In this document: in pieces, positions 54,814-64,000 of the stretch
Layout of the letters: the number at the start of each line of letters is the position of its first letter
How positions within the stretch are numbered: position 1 is the first letter of the stretch
From: Kalmusia sp. IMI 367209
Lineage: Eukaryota > Ascomycota > Dothideomycetes > Pleosporales > Didymosphaeriaceae
Direction of reading: 5' to 3'
DNA: 64,000 nt
NCBI GenBank assembly: GCA_027946365.1
Contig: JAPEUQ010000018.1
Span: forward strand, 248,001 to 312,000
Notes under the pieces: model-generated
What the model was told of the DNA's origin: nothing
Databases searched by the model: none
What the model saw: only the letters and a program-made list of their open reading frames with translations
Made by a program: the position numbers and the translations under genes

Positions 54814-55389
54814 TCTTGCAGGATACTTGATAATATCAGCCAGCTATAGGAGAAGCTTCCAGAAGCCTCTCTTAAATGCAAAATGCTATGGCTGTCATCC
54901 AGCAGCGATATATTGTGCAATATAGTATGAGAGGGTAGCCAATCAAGAGCGAGGTTCCGTCTCTTCGTTTGGCAATACAACCGCAGAACGTGGTTACGCG
55001 CTACGGTAAACGGTTTTTCTTACCCGTAATTTTATAGTATATTGAGCAAGGTTATCTATTTTCGCACGAAAGCTATCATACGCCCCAATCGATATAAAGT
55101 GTAGTGAAGTTAATATAGATGGGGTTCGATGAAATGCGGAGCATAACGCGGAAGCCTTATAGTTTTACGAATAATTATTCGAAAGAGTCCGTGTAGTCTT
55201 CTCAGATGCGTGAAGGATGTAAGAAAAATTGCAGGAGATGGTGGGTGTGTGGTGCGAGAATTATTGGACATCAAACTTGTTCCTTCAATTCCCTAAAACG
55301 GGCTAGTCTCCGAGGCCTGGCGGCTACTGTCAATCCTACACAAACAACACGCATCAATCTTCCAAACCACACACCCTCCGCTATACGCA
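54814..55389. other. Divergent intergenic region, AT-rich
   Basis: Separates the divergent GH6-like and epoxide hydrolase genes, so it should hold both promoters. No specific element is recognised. Confidence 0.4.
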
Positions 55390-56670
55390 ATGGCACAGAT
55401 TCGTCCTATCAACATATCTATATCCGAGTCTCGACTCCAGCAGCTCCAGGATAAATTAGCTCTAACGTCATTGCCTGACGAACTTGATGATGCAGGCTGG
55501 GATTATGGCGCGCCTCTTGCTGACATTAGGCGACTTGTTGAGCACTGGAAAACGCGTTACGATTGGCGTCGCGCAGAAGCTGCGATGAATAAAATACCAA
55601 ATTTCGAGACTCCTATACACGTGGACGGCTTCGATCCAATCGATATACACTTCATTCACCAAAATTCGGCGAATCCGAACGCAATTCCATTGATCTTCGT
55701 CCACGGATGGCCCGGCCACTTTCTCGAGGTACAAAAGCTGCTGCCGCTCTTTACTCATAGTGAAAAGAATGGAGGACCGGCTTTCCATGTCATCGCGCCC
55801 TCATTGCCGAATTTTGGCTTCTCGGGCGTCGTAAAGAAGAAGGGATTCGGGATGAAGCAGTACGCAGAGACCTGTCATAAGCTCATGCTAAAGCTCGGTT
55901 ATGAGCAGTATGTCAGCCAGGGTGGCGATTGGGGCACCATGATCACGCGCACCATGGGTATGCTTTACCCTCAGTCGCTCAAGGCGTCTCACATCAATAT
56001 GATTGCGTGCACACCACCTTACAAGAATCCTATCGCGCTTCTTACTCTGGGCTTCAAGTATCTTACAGGAACATTTAGTGCCGAGGAAAAGGCGGGCTTC
56101 GAGCGGACTCAGTGGTTCCAAAAGAATGGATTCGGATACTACCAGCTGCAGACAACTAAGCCGCAGACACTGGGGTACGGTTTGAATGACAGTCCTGTTG
56201 CTCTTCTGGCATGGATCTACGAGAAGCTTCATGACTGGACTGATAGCTATCCATGGACGGACGATGAAGTTCTGGACTGGATTAGCGTTTACTGGTGGAG
56301 TCGTGCTGGACCCGCTGCCAGTGTGCGGATATACTACGAGAGTCTCAAAGGAGAATATACTAGCGAAAAGACATATACCACATATATTTCGAATGTAAAG
56401 CTCGTAAGTCAACTCCCTCGCAATTTTTTGACGGTTCGATCTAATTCTGATGCGACATGCTAGGGTCTTGGTTATTTCCCTAAAGAACTTGCTTTGCTAC
56501 CAAAGAGTTGGGCGAGATCATTAGGACCTATTGTATACACGGGTGAACACAAAAGCGGTGGTCATTTTGCTGCTTTCGAAAATCCTGAAGGCATCGTCGG
56601 CGATATGAGACTAATGTTCGGGAAAGGCGGGGGCGCATTTGGCGTTGTCGAAGGCAAGACTGGCTATTAG
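55390..56670 (+). CDS. Epoxide hydrolase (alpha/beta hydrolase with EHN domain)
   Basis: Two exons (55390-56403 and 56464-56670) total 1221 bases, 406 residues. The N-terminal EHN lid region (about 5-110) includes WDYGAPLADIRRLVEHWKTRYDW. The oxyanion-hole motif HGWPG lies at 105-109, the nucleophile Asp180 is in GGDWGT, and the catalytic His lies in EHKSGGHFAAFE in the second exon. Cap-domain tyrosines that activate the epoxide are probable in IYYESLKGE. The enzyme opens epoxides to diols, in detoxification or in biosynthesis. It has no signal peptide, so it is probably cytosolic. It is tail-to-tail with a medium-chain dehydrogenase. Confidence 0.9.
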
Positions 56671-56834
56671 AGGCAAGAACTCGTGGATGGGAAAACTTCG
56701 GAAAGACGACATCTTAACAGATAGTCTCTGGTGCCCCAGAACCCTCACTTTATAGGTGGTTTCAATTTTATCACCTTAGAGCCCCACGAGCAAATTTTAG
56801 ACTATGTTCCCGCAACCGAGCGGCGACTATCTTG

Positions 56835-58055
56835 TTACACCTTGATCACGATCTTACCAACATGCTTACCCGATGCCAGATATTCGAAGGCTTCCTTAGC
56901 CTCTCCAAGATCAAACGTACGATCGATTAAGGCGCCGAGGCGAAGTTGCTTCTCCTCGAGAAAACGATTCAGCTCCTGAAAGTCCAATTTCGAACCGACT
57001 CGTGTTCCCCTACGCCGGACCGTCAGCTGCTGAAATACTGGATGGCTAACCACTACTCACTGGATTCTAGCGAGTTTCCTCATCACGAGCATGAGTGCGC
57101 CCGGGTCCCAAGATGCCTTCTGATTATCCAGCATACCCACTACGGATACCACTCCATATCTATTTCTCAAGCTTCCCAAATCCGTGATTATCGAAGCAGG
57201 TCCGGTATTGTTGATTACTACATCTACACCCTTGCCGTCCGTGAGCTCTTTCACTTGCTCAGCTTGATTCGGATGTTGTCTGTAATTGAAGCCTTTGACT
57301 AAAGGACTGAGTTTTGAGATGCTGAAGAGCTTGGTGTCGGACGATGATGTTATGATGGGTGTGATATTTGCCGCGATGCAGATCAGCAAGGCGAACATAC
57401 TCACGCCACCCGTCCCTATTGAGCATCAGAATCTTGAATGAAGAATCAACGGAGGGTATACCCTGGAGGAGCACGGAAGTGTCTGGTTGCACTTCCTTTG
57501 GACGACCCAACGCTGTCCAAGCAGTTACGCCAGCGCAAGGCAATGTCGCCGCCTGCACACATCAGCTGTATTCTCCCATTTCATAAAAGCTCATCTTACC
57601 TCCTCCCAAGAGAGATAGTCCGGCAAATGAACCAACTCGTCCTCTTCAAATATCACATATTCGGCTAACACCCCCGGGCCCGCTGCTTGTCCCGTCACGC
57701 TTCCACCAAGCGTTCTCACCTCTCCATCCCTCTGCTTCCCATCTAAATCATCTAGATTAAAGTATGGGCTCACACGATCCCCTGTTTTGAAGTCCTTCAC
57801 TGCATCTCCAATTGCGGCAACTTCACCAGCACAATCTGAGCATGGTCGTCCAGCGTTTTCGTGATCGATCGGGTAACGACCATCGAGCATGGCAATATCG
57901 CGGAAGTTCAGAGAGACGGCTTTGACTTTGATGAGGACTTCATGGGGAGAAATTTTTTCTGGAATGGAATCGAAGTAGAGTTCGATAGTGCGGGGGAAGG
58001 GGCCGGTTGTTTTGCGATAAGCGCGATAGGTTTGAGGGAGGGTTGAGGATGACAT
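56835..58055 (-). CDS. Medium-chain dehydrogenase/reductase (zinc-independent, quinone-oxidoreductase-like)
   Basis: Four exons (58055-57600, 57552-57462, 57415-57061, 57009-56835) total 1077 bases, 358 residues. GroES-like N-terminal domain with VKAVSLNFRDIAMLDGRYP and GDRVSPYFNLDD; a cofactor-binding domain with VLLQGTGGVSMFALLICIA; then GKGVDVVINNTGP and GVVSVVGMLDN; and the end GTRVGSKLDFQELNRFLEEK. The splice at 57010 is chosen because it gives ARIQGTRVGSK and has a good branch site (gctgac). The usual structural-zinc cysteines are absent; N-FRD is typical of zinc-independent members. It would reduce a small ketone, enone or quinone with NAD(P)H; substrate unknown. Confidence 0.9.
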
Positions 58056-58742
58056 GGCTAGGATGTTGCCGTTCCGGGTGATGTGCCGTCATTTGCGATG
58101 CATATTTGTAGGCTGTTCCATTTACAATGTAACCTCATTCTAGATTTGTAAGTCATGTCACCATAATAGGAATCGTTCTGACCTATCAACGACCCCGCAG
58201 TTACAGCACCGTTATCTCCGTGCTATGTCCGTGTAACATTCACTCGACCCAAGTGCTCAGCGGCTCATCCCATGGTCTCCTGAACAACTTGCACGGACCG
58301 GTCCATTGCCCTCTCATCCGTTATACGGTATGATTATCAAGCGAGAGTACATCATTTGCCATTTGCACCGTGCCTTCAATGTACTCAAAATCAGACCCTA
58401 TCAACATACAATGCAACCTACCGATAATTGCATTTCTTAGATGTAGGCGGCGCTCAAACATTCCCCCACCATCTACAGTACTAAAGATCATTTCCTGAAA
58501 ACTTTCTCGGATGGCGATGGCGATGTCTTTGTGGAATATAAAGTTGAAAGCGTGTGCGAGCTGCAAAAGTTCGTCTATACTAGATAGGTTGATCTTTAAA
58601 TTCAAGAACAATATATAGGAAGAAGAGGTTATCCAGTGGCCCATAAACATCAACGCCAACAGAAATACAAGTCATCATTTTGCAACTGCACTGTGTCTCA
58701 CCAGGTACTACAATCTCCCAAATCTCGACCAAGACCCCTGCT
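58056..58742. other. Intergenic stretch with one doubtful small frame
   Basis: A minus-strand frame of about 110 codons (58321-58659) has plausible composition (for example SSIDELLQLAHAFNFIFHKD), but no family, no intron and no other support. Otherwise nothing is seen. The left part is upstream of the dehydrogenase. Confidence 0.3.
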
Positions 58743-61700
58743 CTAGATATAGAACATCGTATCTCTCAACCTCGGATGAATCAACACATCGTCAGCGCTC
58801 AGTAGTTCCGCTCTCTCAGCCCCTGCAGCGGAACCCACCACCGAAACCCCCGCACTCGGCGTCGGCGTATCATACAAATTCGCAAGATAGCATCGCGCCC
58901 GCTCACATGCCAAGTCCGCATAATATGCCGGTGGACACAGACTTACCGCCTTGGTCGCCCGGCCAAACAAATAGCACATATTATGTGTTAAATCCTCGAC
59001 GATGTCGGCGATGTTCTGGAATGGCGGAGGAATGACCTTCGCGTAGATCTGTCGGAAGATCTCGTCGTGCACAATATAGTAGTGACACGGGCGAACGGTA
59101 CCCTGGAGAGCAGCGTGCGCTTGCAGGAAGAAGTCCCAGTTGCGGCCTTCGGTAACGCCGCGATCCACGATGGTACCAGGTTTAGTGTTGCCGGAACGGT
59201 CGCAGTCTTGCTCGGTGGTGGGATAGAAGCGCGTTTTGTGGCGCTTGCCGCAGACGATGATTGATATGCGGGGAAGGTTCTTCTTGGTATCGGTGGCTGG
59301 GTAGACCTGTTCGCAGGCGCGCCGGATCTGGGGGAGTTCTGTGCCGAGGACCATGTCATACTGGCCTTCAGAGACGCCGTCGCGGTAGACGAGAATGTTT
59401 TCGGGGAGGGCGGCGTGTTTGCCTTTGGTACGCCACAGGGTGAGGCGAGATTTGAGCATTTCGGTAAGATTATCCACCTCCTCCTGGCGGGCACGCTGGA
59501 TACGGAGGACTGCGGGCCACTGAGCCAATTGCTTGTCAATAGAGGCTACTATTGCAGAGACGGAGGGAGCTTTCGACGACGAGCCGGGTGAGGGATGGGT
59601 TACGTCAATGCCAACGACCATAGTCTTATCCTGGTCGATGATGCCCAAATTTTTGTTCTCTATTACTTGATTGATGCCGCCGAGTTTCAGATTAAACTTA
59701 AGCGCAACGTTGGCCATGTACTGATCGCGTCGGATAGGTTTGGCTAACTTCGAGCCAACGGAGCAGATAGTATGAATGCCATAAGTCTTGTCAGCTAGCG
59801 TCTTGATTCTCTTGTATAGCGGCGCATTTTGCCCAGGGAGTATAATGAAAAGCAGGCTCATATTTCCTGCGGCTCGCTTCAAGAAGTCATCAAGTTGAAG
59901 ATCATCTGGATGCTGAAGTATGACGCGTCGACCTGGAAGAGGTGCAGTAGCAGCAACCCCAATCTTTCCTAAAACTTGATGAAACTCTTTCATGACAGCA
60001 GTAAGGCTGTGTTCGTCGAAAGCGTCGCGTTCTCCAGATAACGAAATCATCAAGTACGACCATTTTTCAAGTCGGCCGCCGGCGTTGAACTTGATATCAA
60101 TCATGTTCCAGCTACCGAAGCGTGGATCAGCGGTCTTGTTACCCTTATATATGACCCTCGGGCCGTTGAGGACGCGACCAGGGACTTTGATAAGTCCCGG
60201 CATGACCTTAAGATTAAATGAAAGCTAACAGTGTTTAGACGATGCATAAGATGGATACCGTATTTGTGACGTACCAAAAGTCCATTTGTCTTCTCATCAA
60301 GTCCAACAGTGCGTATGCCCTCCTGAAGGATCGAGCCCGCATTTTCCCATGGCTTGCGAACGGCGTATTGGATCATTTGCTGGGTCTGTGTTACATTAAG
60401 CGTTGACTTAGTAGGCTGACCCTGGATGACAATGCAGACTTCTGCGGGGAGGTACATGGGGTTCTCGCGGTTACCGCAGTTGATTACAGGTAGTTCGGGA
60501 CGTTGCAGGACTCGGTTGTGCGCTGTATCAAGATTATTTTCCGCGGTCCGTTTTTTATGGATGCTCGCTTACTTGTTCTGAAAAAATCAAAAACACTGAT
60601 GTACTTTCCTGCCCCAGCGGCCGAGGAAGCCGGTTGCTGACCCTTGCCGCTCTTTATTTTCGCGCTTCCTTTAGCACCGCTCTTAGATGTACTGGAAGGG
60701 GCACCTCCACTGTCAAGCCAGAATTCAACGTCCTTAGCGCCAGCTCCATGCTTTTTGACCCTCGGTGGGTGGGCCATGCGACGCCCATCATCGGTCCTTG
60801 CAAGTCCGAATATGGACTTGATGCGTGGAATAACTTCACCGGCTCTGTTGCGCTTCACTGCCAAATGAGTTGTTTGGACACGAACGAGCTTGAGGAACTT
60901 TTCCAATGCGGCCGTGTTTCGAGAACCGTAATTACTCATAAGTATCGGTAATTCACCAGCTTGGTAAAAGGCTCCATGGTTGACATTGATGTTGACCAGG
61001 ATGCGGCAAGTTGCAGTGCGTACGCTCGAGAAGAAGCCTCGAATGACTTCTAAACCCTGACCAAGGTCTCCCCTTCCAGAATTTTGGCTCGTAGAGAAGG
61101 TCTTTGACGAACCGATCGAGGCGAGGTTGTTCGTGGACTTGGCATGGTGATTGAGAAAGATGTTCAAGGCATGAATCAATTCCTGCTTCTCCCCAAAGGA
61201 TTCATTAAGATTTGTGGAGCTTAGATAGTTGACTAGATCTCCAACGTTCAGGGTCTTGGCATATAAGAGGCGAAACTTGTATTTCGTAGATCCAGGAGCA
61301 GGATCATCTTCACCGGCGGATCGATCTGCGATCTCGATGATCATCTCATCTTTCGGCAACCTATACTTAGAGATAAGGGTAGCTTTGAAGTCGGTCGCAA
61401 CGTTGCCACTGTGGGACGCCAACTCTTCCGACTGGAGCAAGAGCTGGACGAGTCGAGTATGTTTCCTACCAGCAGCCTCTGGGCTAATGTGAATGGTGTA
61501 TGTATAGAGTATCATATTAGAGGGGGGTAAGAGCTCAACATAATTCGCGGTGAGTAAGACCTTAACACCTCTAGTACCATATCCCGGACGGGTAGGGTAA
61601 CCTTCATTAAGCTTCAAGCCTCCTAGATCAGGGGTCTTCCTCTTGATCGGGTGTAAAGCATCCTCGACTTTTCCGATATTTGGATTCTGATCAGAAGGGT

Positions 61701-61943
61701 TTCTATAGCCATACTTAGTGTGCTGTAGGGTAACAACCTTCCACGAGGCTAGGCTTACTTGAAGACCTGAATGCTTTGCTGGCCACCACCACGACCACCA
61801 CCACCACCTCCATAATTTTCTCTCGAAGGTTCACCACGCCCTACACCTCCGCCTCGAAAGTTACCACTACCCGTTCCTCTGCCACGATCTCCACGACCGC
61901 TGCCTCGACCTCTACCGCCATCGCCTCTATAGCCGCCACGCAT
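58743..61943 (-). CDS. Argonaute (fungal RNA-silencing slicer)
   Basis: Four exons (61943-61759, 61702-60573, 60522-60275, 60224-58743) total 3045 bases, 1014 residues. An Arg/Gly-rich N-terminus (GRGRGSGRGDRGRG) is followed by N, L1 and PAZ regions (HNRVLQRPELPVINCGNREN opens the PAZ-L2 part), MID, and PIWI. PIWI active-site residues: Asp728 in GIDVTHP, Glu769 in RARQEEV, Asp803 in YRDGVSEGQ, and Asp958 in PPAYYADLACERARCY. The fourth is Asp, giving DEDD where human AGO2 has DEDH. It binds small RNAs and cuts complementary transcripts in quelling or viral defence. Several Ago paralogues exist in most Pezizomycotina; I cannot tell whether this is the QDE-2 or SMS-2 orthologue. Confidence 0.93.
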
Positions 61944-63311
61944 GGTAACGAATGGCTACGTAAGGTCTCTGGATCAACTAAATGAGAAAAAAAGACTCAA
62001 TCAACAAATTCGATAGAAATGTGATGTTAAACCGTCAGCCAAGTACTACAGCTCAAACCGTCAGATGATATAGACGATGATAAGGCTAACAAACAAGCGA
62101 GGTGGGGTAGAAAACATTCGACTGAGCTACACGCACGCATTGCCGATCCTTGGGCGGCGCGTCCCACATGTCAGGGCACCTCCAATAGTGCATCATTCCG
62201 CAGATCGGTGCGGCGATGTTTGCCTTGTGTTTGACTTTTTCTCTTCGCAAAAGACATAATCGAATCTTTTAAGGAGACTCGACATACTGCATTGCTGGAT
62301 TAAGGACGGATGCGCTCGTCGATAACCTTTTCTTTCGGTAACTGTTACGCTGCGAGGTAAATTTTCACGCTCTCTCTGATTCTCTCGTAAGATTTGGAAG
62401 CCCTTGCCTGACTCCCGTGTAACTTATGATGTGGTCGTCGCGGAGACATTTCGTGCTTGGCCAATTGCAATGCACCACTTGGATGTACAACAGCTCGCCT
62501 CTTACAAAACTTTTCTTGGACGTCATAAGTTTGCTGAACTGTGAGTCACAATCAAATTTGTCGCTGACGGGTGACTCGTGAACGATCCAGCCCGTAGATC
62601 GCACTAAGGGTCTTGTCACAACTACCAATAGCACAACTTCAGCATATTTTCAGTCTGGAAAATGGACTGATCTTCTCAGAGCGCAGTAGGCGAACGGAAT
62701 AATAGAGACTCGACCAGGTGTCCGGTTTATCTGGTTTGCTTATCTGCTATCTGTATCTGCCAAACTTCGTGCCATTTCTTAAATGAGAAAGTGGCTTGTT
62801 TGAAATGACACAAGCATGAGTGTGACACTACGGATGGAGGCATGACTGGAGGGACATGTTGCTTACAGAATCAAGACCCCGCAAGCAATATAGTGACACG
62901 TTTCATCGCATCGATATCCGGTGAAGTCGTTTGGCATGTCGCACGATAAAAGTGGCTGAGCGTCGAAGAGCAACCTGATAATCGTGTCTAATTTTGCGTA
63001 GACGAATTATATGTTCCATTTTCTATGAGTACTTGTTTTTCGGTACTACCTCCGTGCTGTATTGATAAGATGGCGAAATTGAATGAGTGTGTAGCCTACA
63101 CTACCGTGCGAGCTGTACCGGCCGACGACCAATACTTCTTCGGGTCCTTATCTCAAACTCCACACATAAATGATCATCTTGACCGATTACGTCGCTTGAG
63201 TGCTAGAGTCTAACCAATACGATTGCGACGTCTATGCATTCGTTGAGAGAAAGTCAAGGTTCCGTATCGCCCCTAAACTAAGAGATCCAGTCAGCAGCGT
63301 CGCCACCAAAG
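61944..63311. other. Intergenic stretch upstream of Argonaute
   Basis: About 1.4 kb without a supportable gene. The part next to 61944 is the Argonaute promoter and leader. No repeats or RNA genes are recognised. Confidence 0.45.
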
Positions 63312-64000
63312 CTAAGTGTCAAATGGAGGGCCTACCACGCACTGTTTCACATCGATTTGTGCCTGGACAGTGTTCGCCCTGGCCTCGAACGCTTTCCAAA
63401 GAGCGCTCCTCCCGGCCGGTTCCCCTGTCTTCCAATTCTCATCTTTATCCAGCTGCTCCATCCAACCCTGTCTGATCTCTCTCCTTTTCGCCCTTTGGCT
63501 CCTCTCACCGCCTTCGGGCTCATTCCACTCGCAGTGAATACGGTTCATATCCAAAGACAATTTTTCATACACACTGTCAAACTCCAGATTCCGCTGTATG
63601 AAGAGGCACCTCAATTCTTCAGGCCATCCAAGAAACTCCTGTCCAGGAATTAAGTCGTCAGAATGCTGACTTATACCATGTATCGTCCAACTACCAGGTC
63701 GCCAAAAATCCTGATCGCAATCCGTCATCGGGCAGGACCGGGGCGTAAATTGGACTTTATGGAAGTCTTCTGGTTCGAAATGGTGTTGATCTAGGGCAGC
63801 CATCATCATAGCGCCCAAACCGTGACGTTGCAAGTCCAGCCTCAACGCCACATACTTTGCTTTTTCATATTCGCCGACTGGGCCGGTAAACTTGCGCATT
63901 GGGATCAAGACCGTTTTGTGCCTCGGGCCTGATGCAAGCTCTTCCCACCCATTAACACCAACGAATCGGTGCAGTGACCTCTTATTCCTTGTAGAATGCC
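63312..64000 (-). CDS. Unrecognised protein with a C2H2-like zinc motif (partial, runs off the right edge)
   Basis: The minus-strand frame is open from the window edge to a TAG at 63312-63314, at least 225 codons. The 5' end lies beyond the window. A degenerate zinc-finger-like pattern C-x4-C-x12-H-x4-H is seen in CPMTDCDQDFWRPGSW followed by TIHGISQH. The C-terminal third is highly charged (EPEGGERSQRAKRREIRQGW). No specific family is recognised. Composition and open length favour a real gene. Confidence 0.5.
   Translation of the reverse strand, partial: HSTRNKRSLHRFVGVNGWEELASGPRHKTVLIPMRKFTGPVGEYEKAKYVALRLDLQRHGLGAMMMAALDQHHFEPEDFHKVQFTPRSCPMTDCDQDFWRPGSWTIHGISQHSDDLIPGQEFLGWPEELRCLFIQRNLEFDSVYEKLSLDMNRIHCEWNEPEGGERSQRAKRREIRQGWMEQLDKDENWKTGEPAGRSALWKAFEARANTVQAQIDVKQCVVGPPFDT

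Noticed and set aside
60470..60490. A suspected +1 frame break in Argonaute near PVINCGN
   Set aside because: On re-reading the bases the frame is continuous (GTA ATC AAC TGC GGT).
1..64000. CRISPR arrays, tRNA or rRNA genes
   Set aside because: No regularly spaced repeats with spacers and no recognisable tRNA A/B boxes or rRNA sequence were found by eye; absence of tRNAs would need a covariance-model scan to confirm.

Overview
The window is nuclear DNA of a filamentous ascomycete (Pezizomycotina, probably Dothideomycetes; this placement is inference from gene content and style, not from a marker). Genes are split by short GT-AG introns of about 45-75 bp. There are no operons or ribosome-binding sites. 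Gene types are typically fungal: a UstYa/DUF3328 protein, a PF20684-type rhodopsin-like membrane protein, an RGG-Argonaute, LtrA, Pet100 and LAA1. I rebuilt exon structures by hand; where totals are given, the joined exons are divisible by three unless stated.

Region 1 (1-36 kb) is accessory-like, with low gene density and long empty or decayed stretches. It holds two paralogous multi-membrane-span proteins of unknown function (1.6-2.3 kb and 9.1-10.1 kb) around a secreted cellobiose dehydrogenase and a relic of a polyketide-synthase ketosynthase. Then come a compact ordinary block (dolichyl-diphosphatase CAX4, an RBR ubiquitin ligase, an LtrA membrane protein), a transcription-factor fragment, a short-chain dehydrogenase and two unrecognised proteins. 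From 26.4 to 35.2 kb there is a run that looks like a small secondary-metabolite or RiPP locus: a broken MFS transporter, a 2-oxoglutarate/Fe(II) oxygenase, a rhodopsin-like membrane protein, a 62-residue secreted peptide gene and a UstYa-type oxidase with both HxxHC motifs.

Region 2 (36.7-39.9 kb) is a divergent pectin-degradation pair: a GH28 polygalacturonase and a CE8 pectin methylesterase with a 544-bp shared promoter.

Region 3 (40.2-51.0 kb) is dense housekeeping DNA: LAA1/HEATR5, a TACO1/YebC translational activator, PET100, a peroxisomal enoyl-CoA isomerase and an MCUR1/FMP32-type mitochondrial coiled-coil protein. LAA1 carries two, and the MCUR1-like gene one, single-base (+1) reading-frame breaks. 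The exon arithmetic supports each break.

Region 4 (51-64 kb) has a 2.3-kb empty stretch, a secreted GH6-fold protein that has lost the key acidic residues of cellobiohydrolases, an epoxide hydrolase, a medium-chain dehydrogenase, a complete Argonaute with a DEDD active site, and an unrecognised gene running off the right edge.

No tRNA, rRNA, CRISPR array or intact transposon was recognised by eye.
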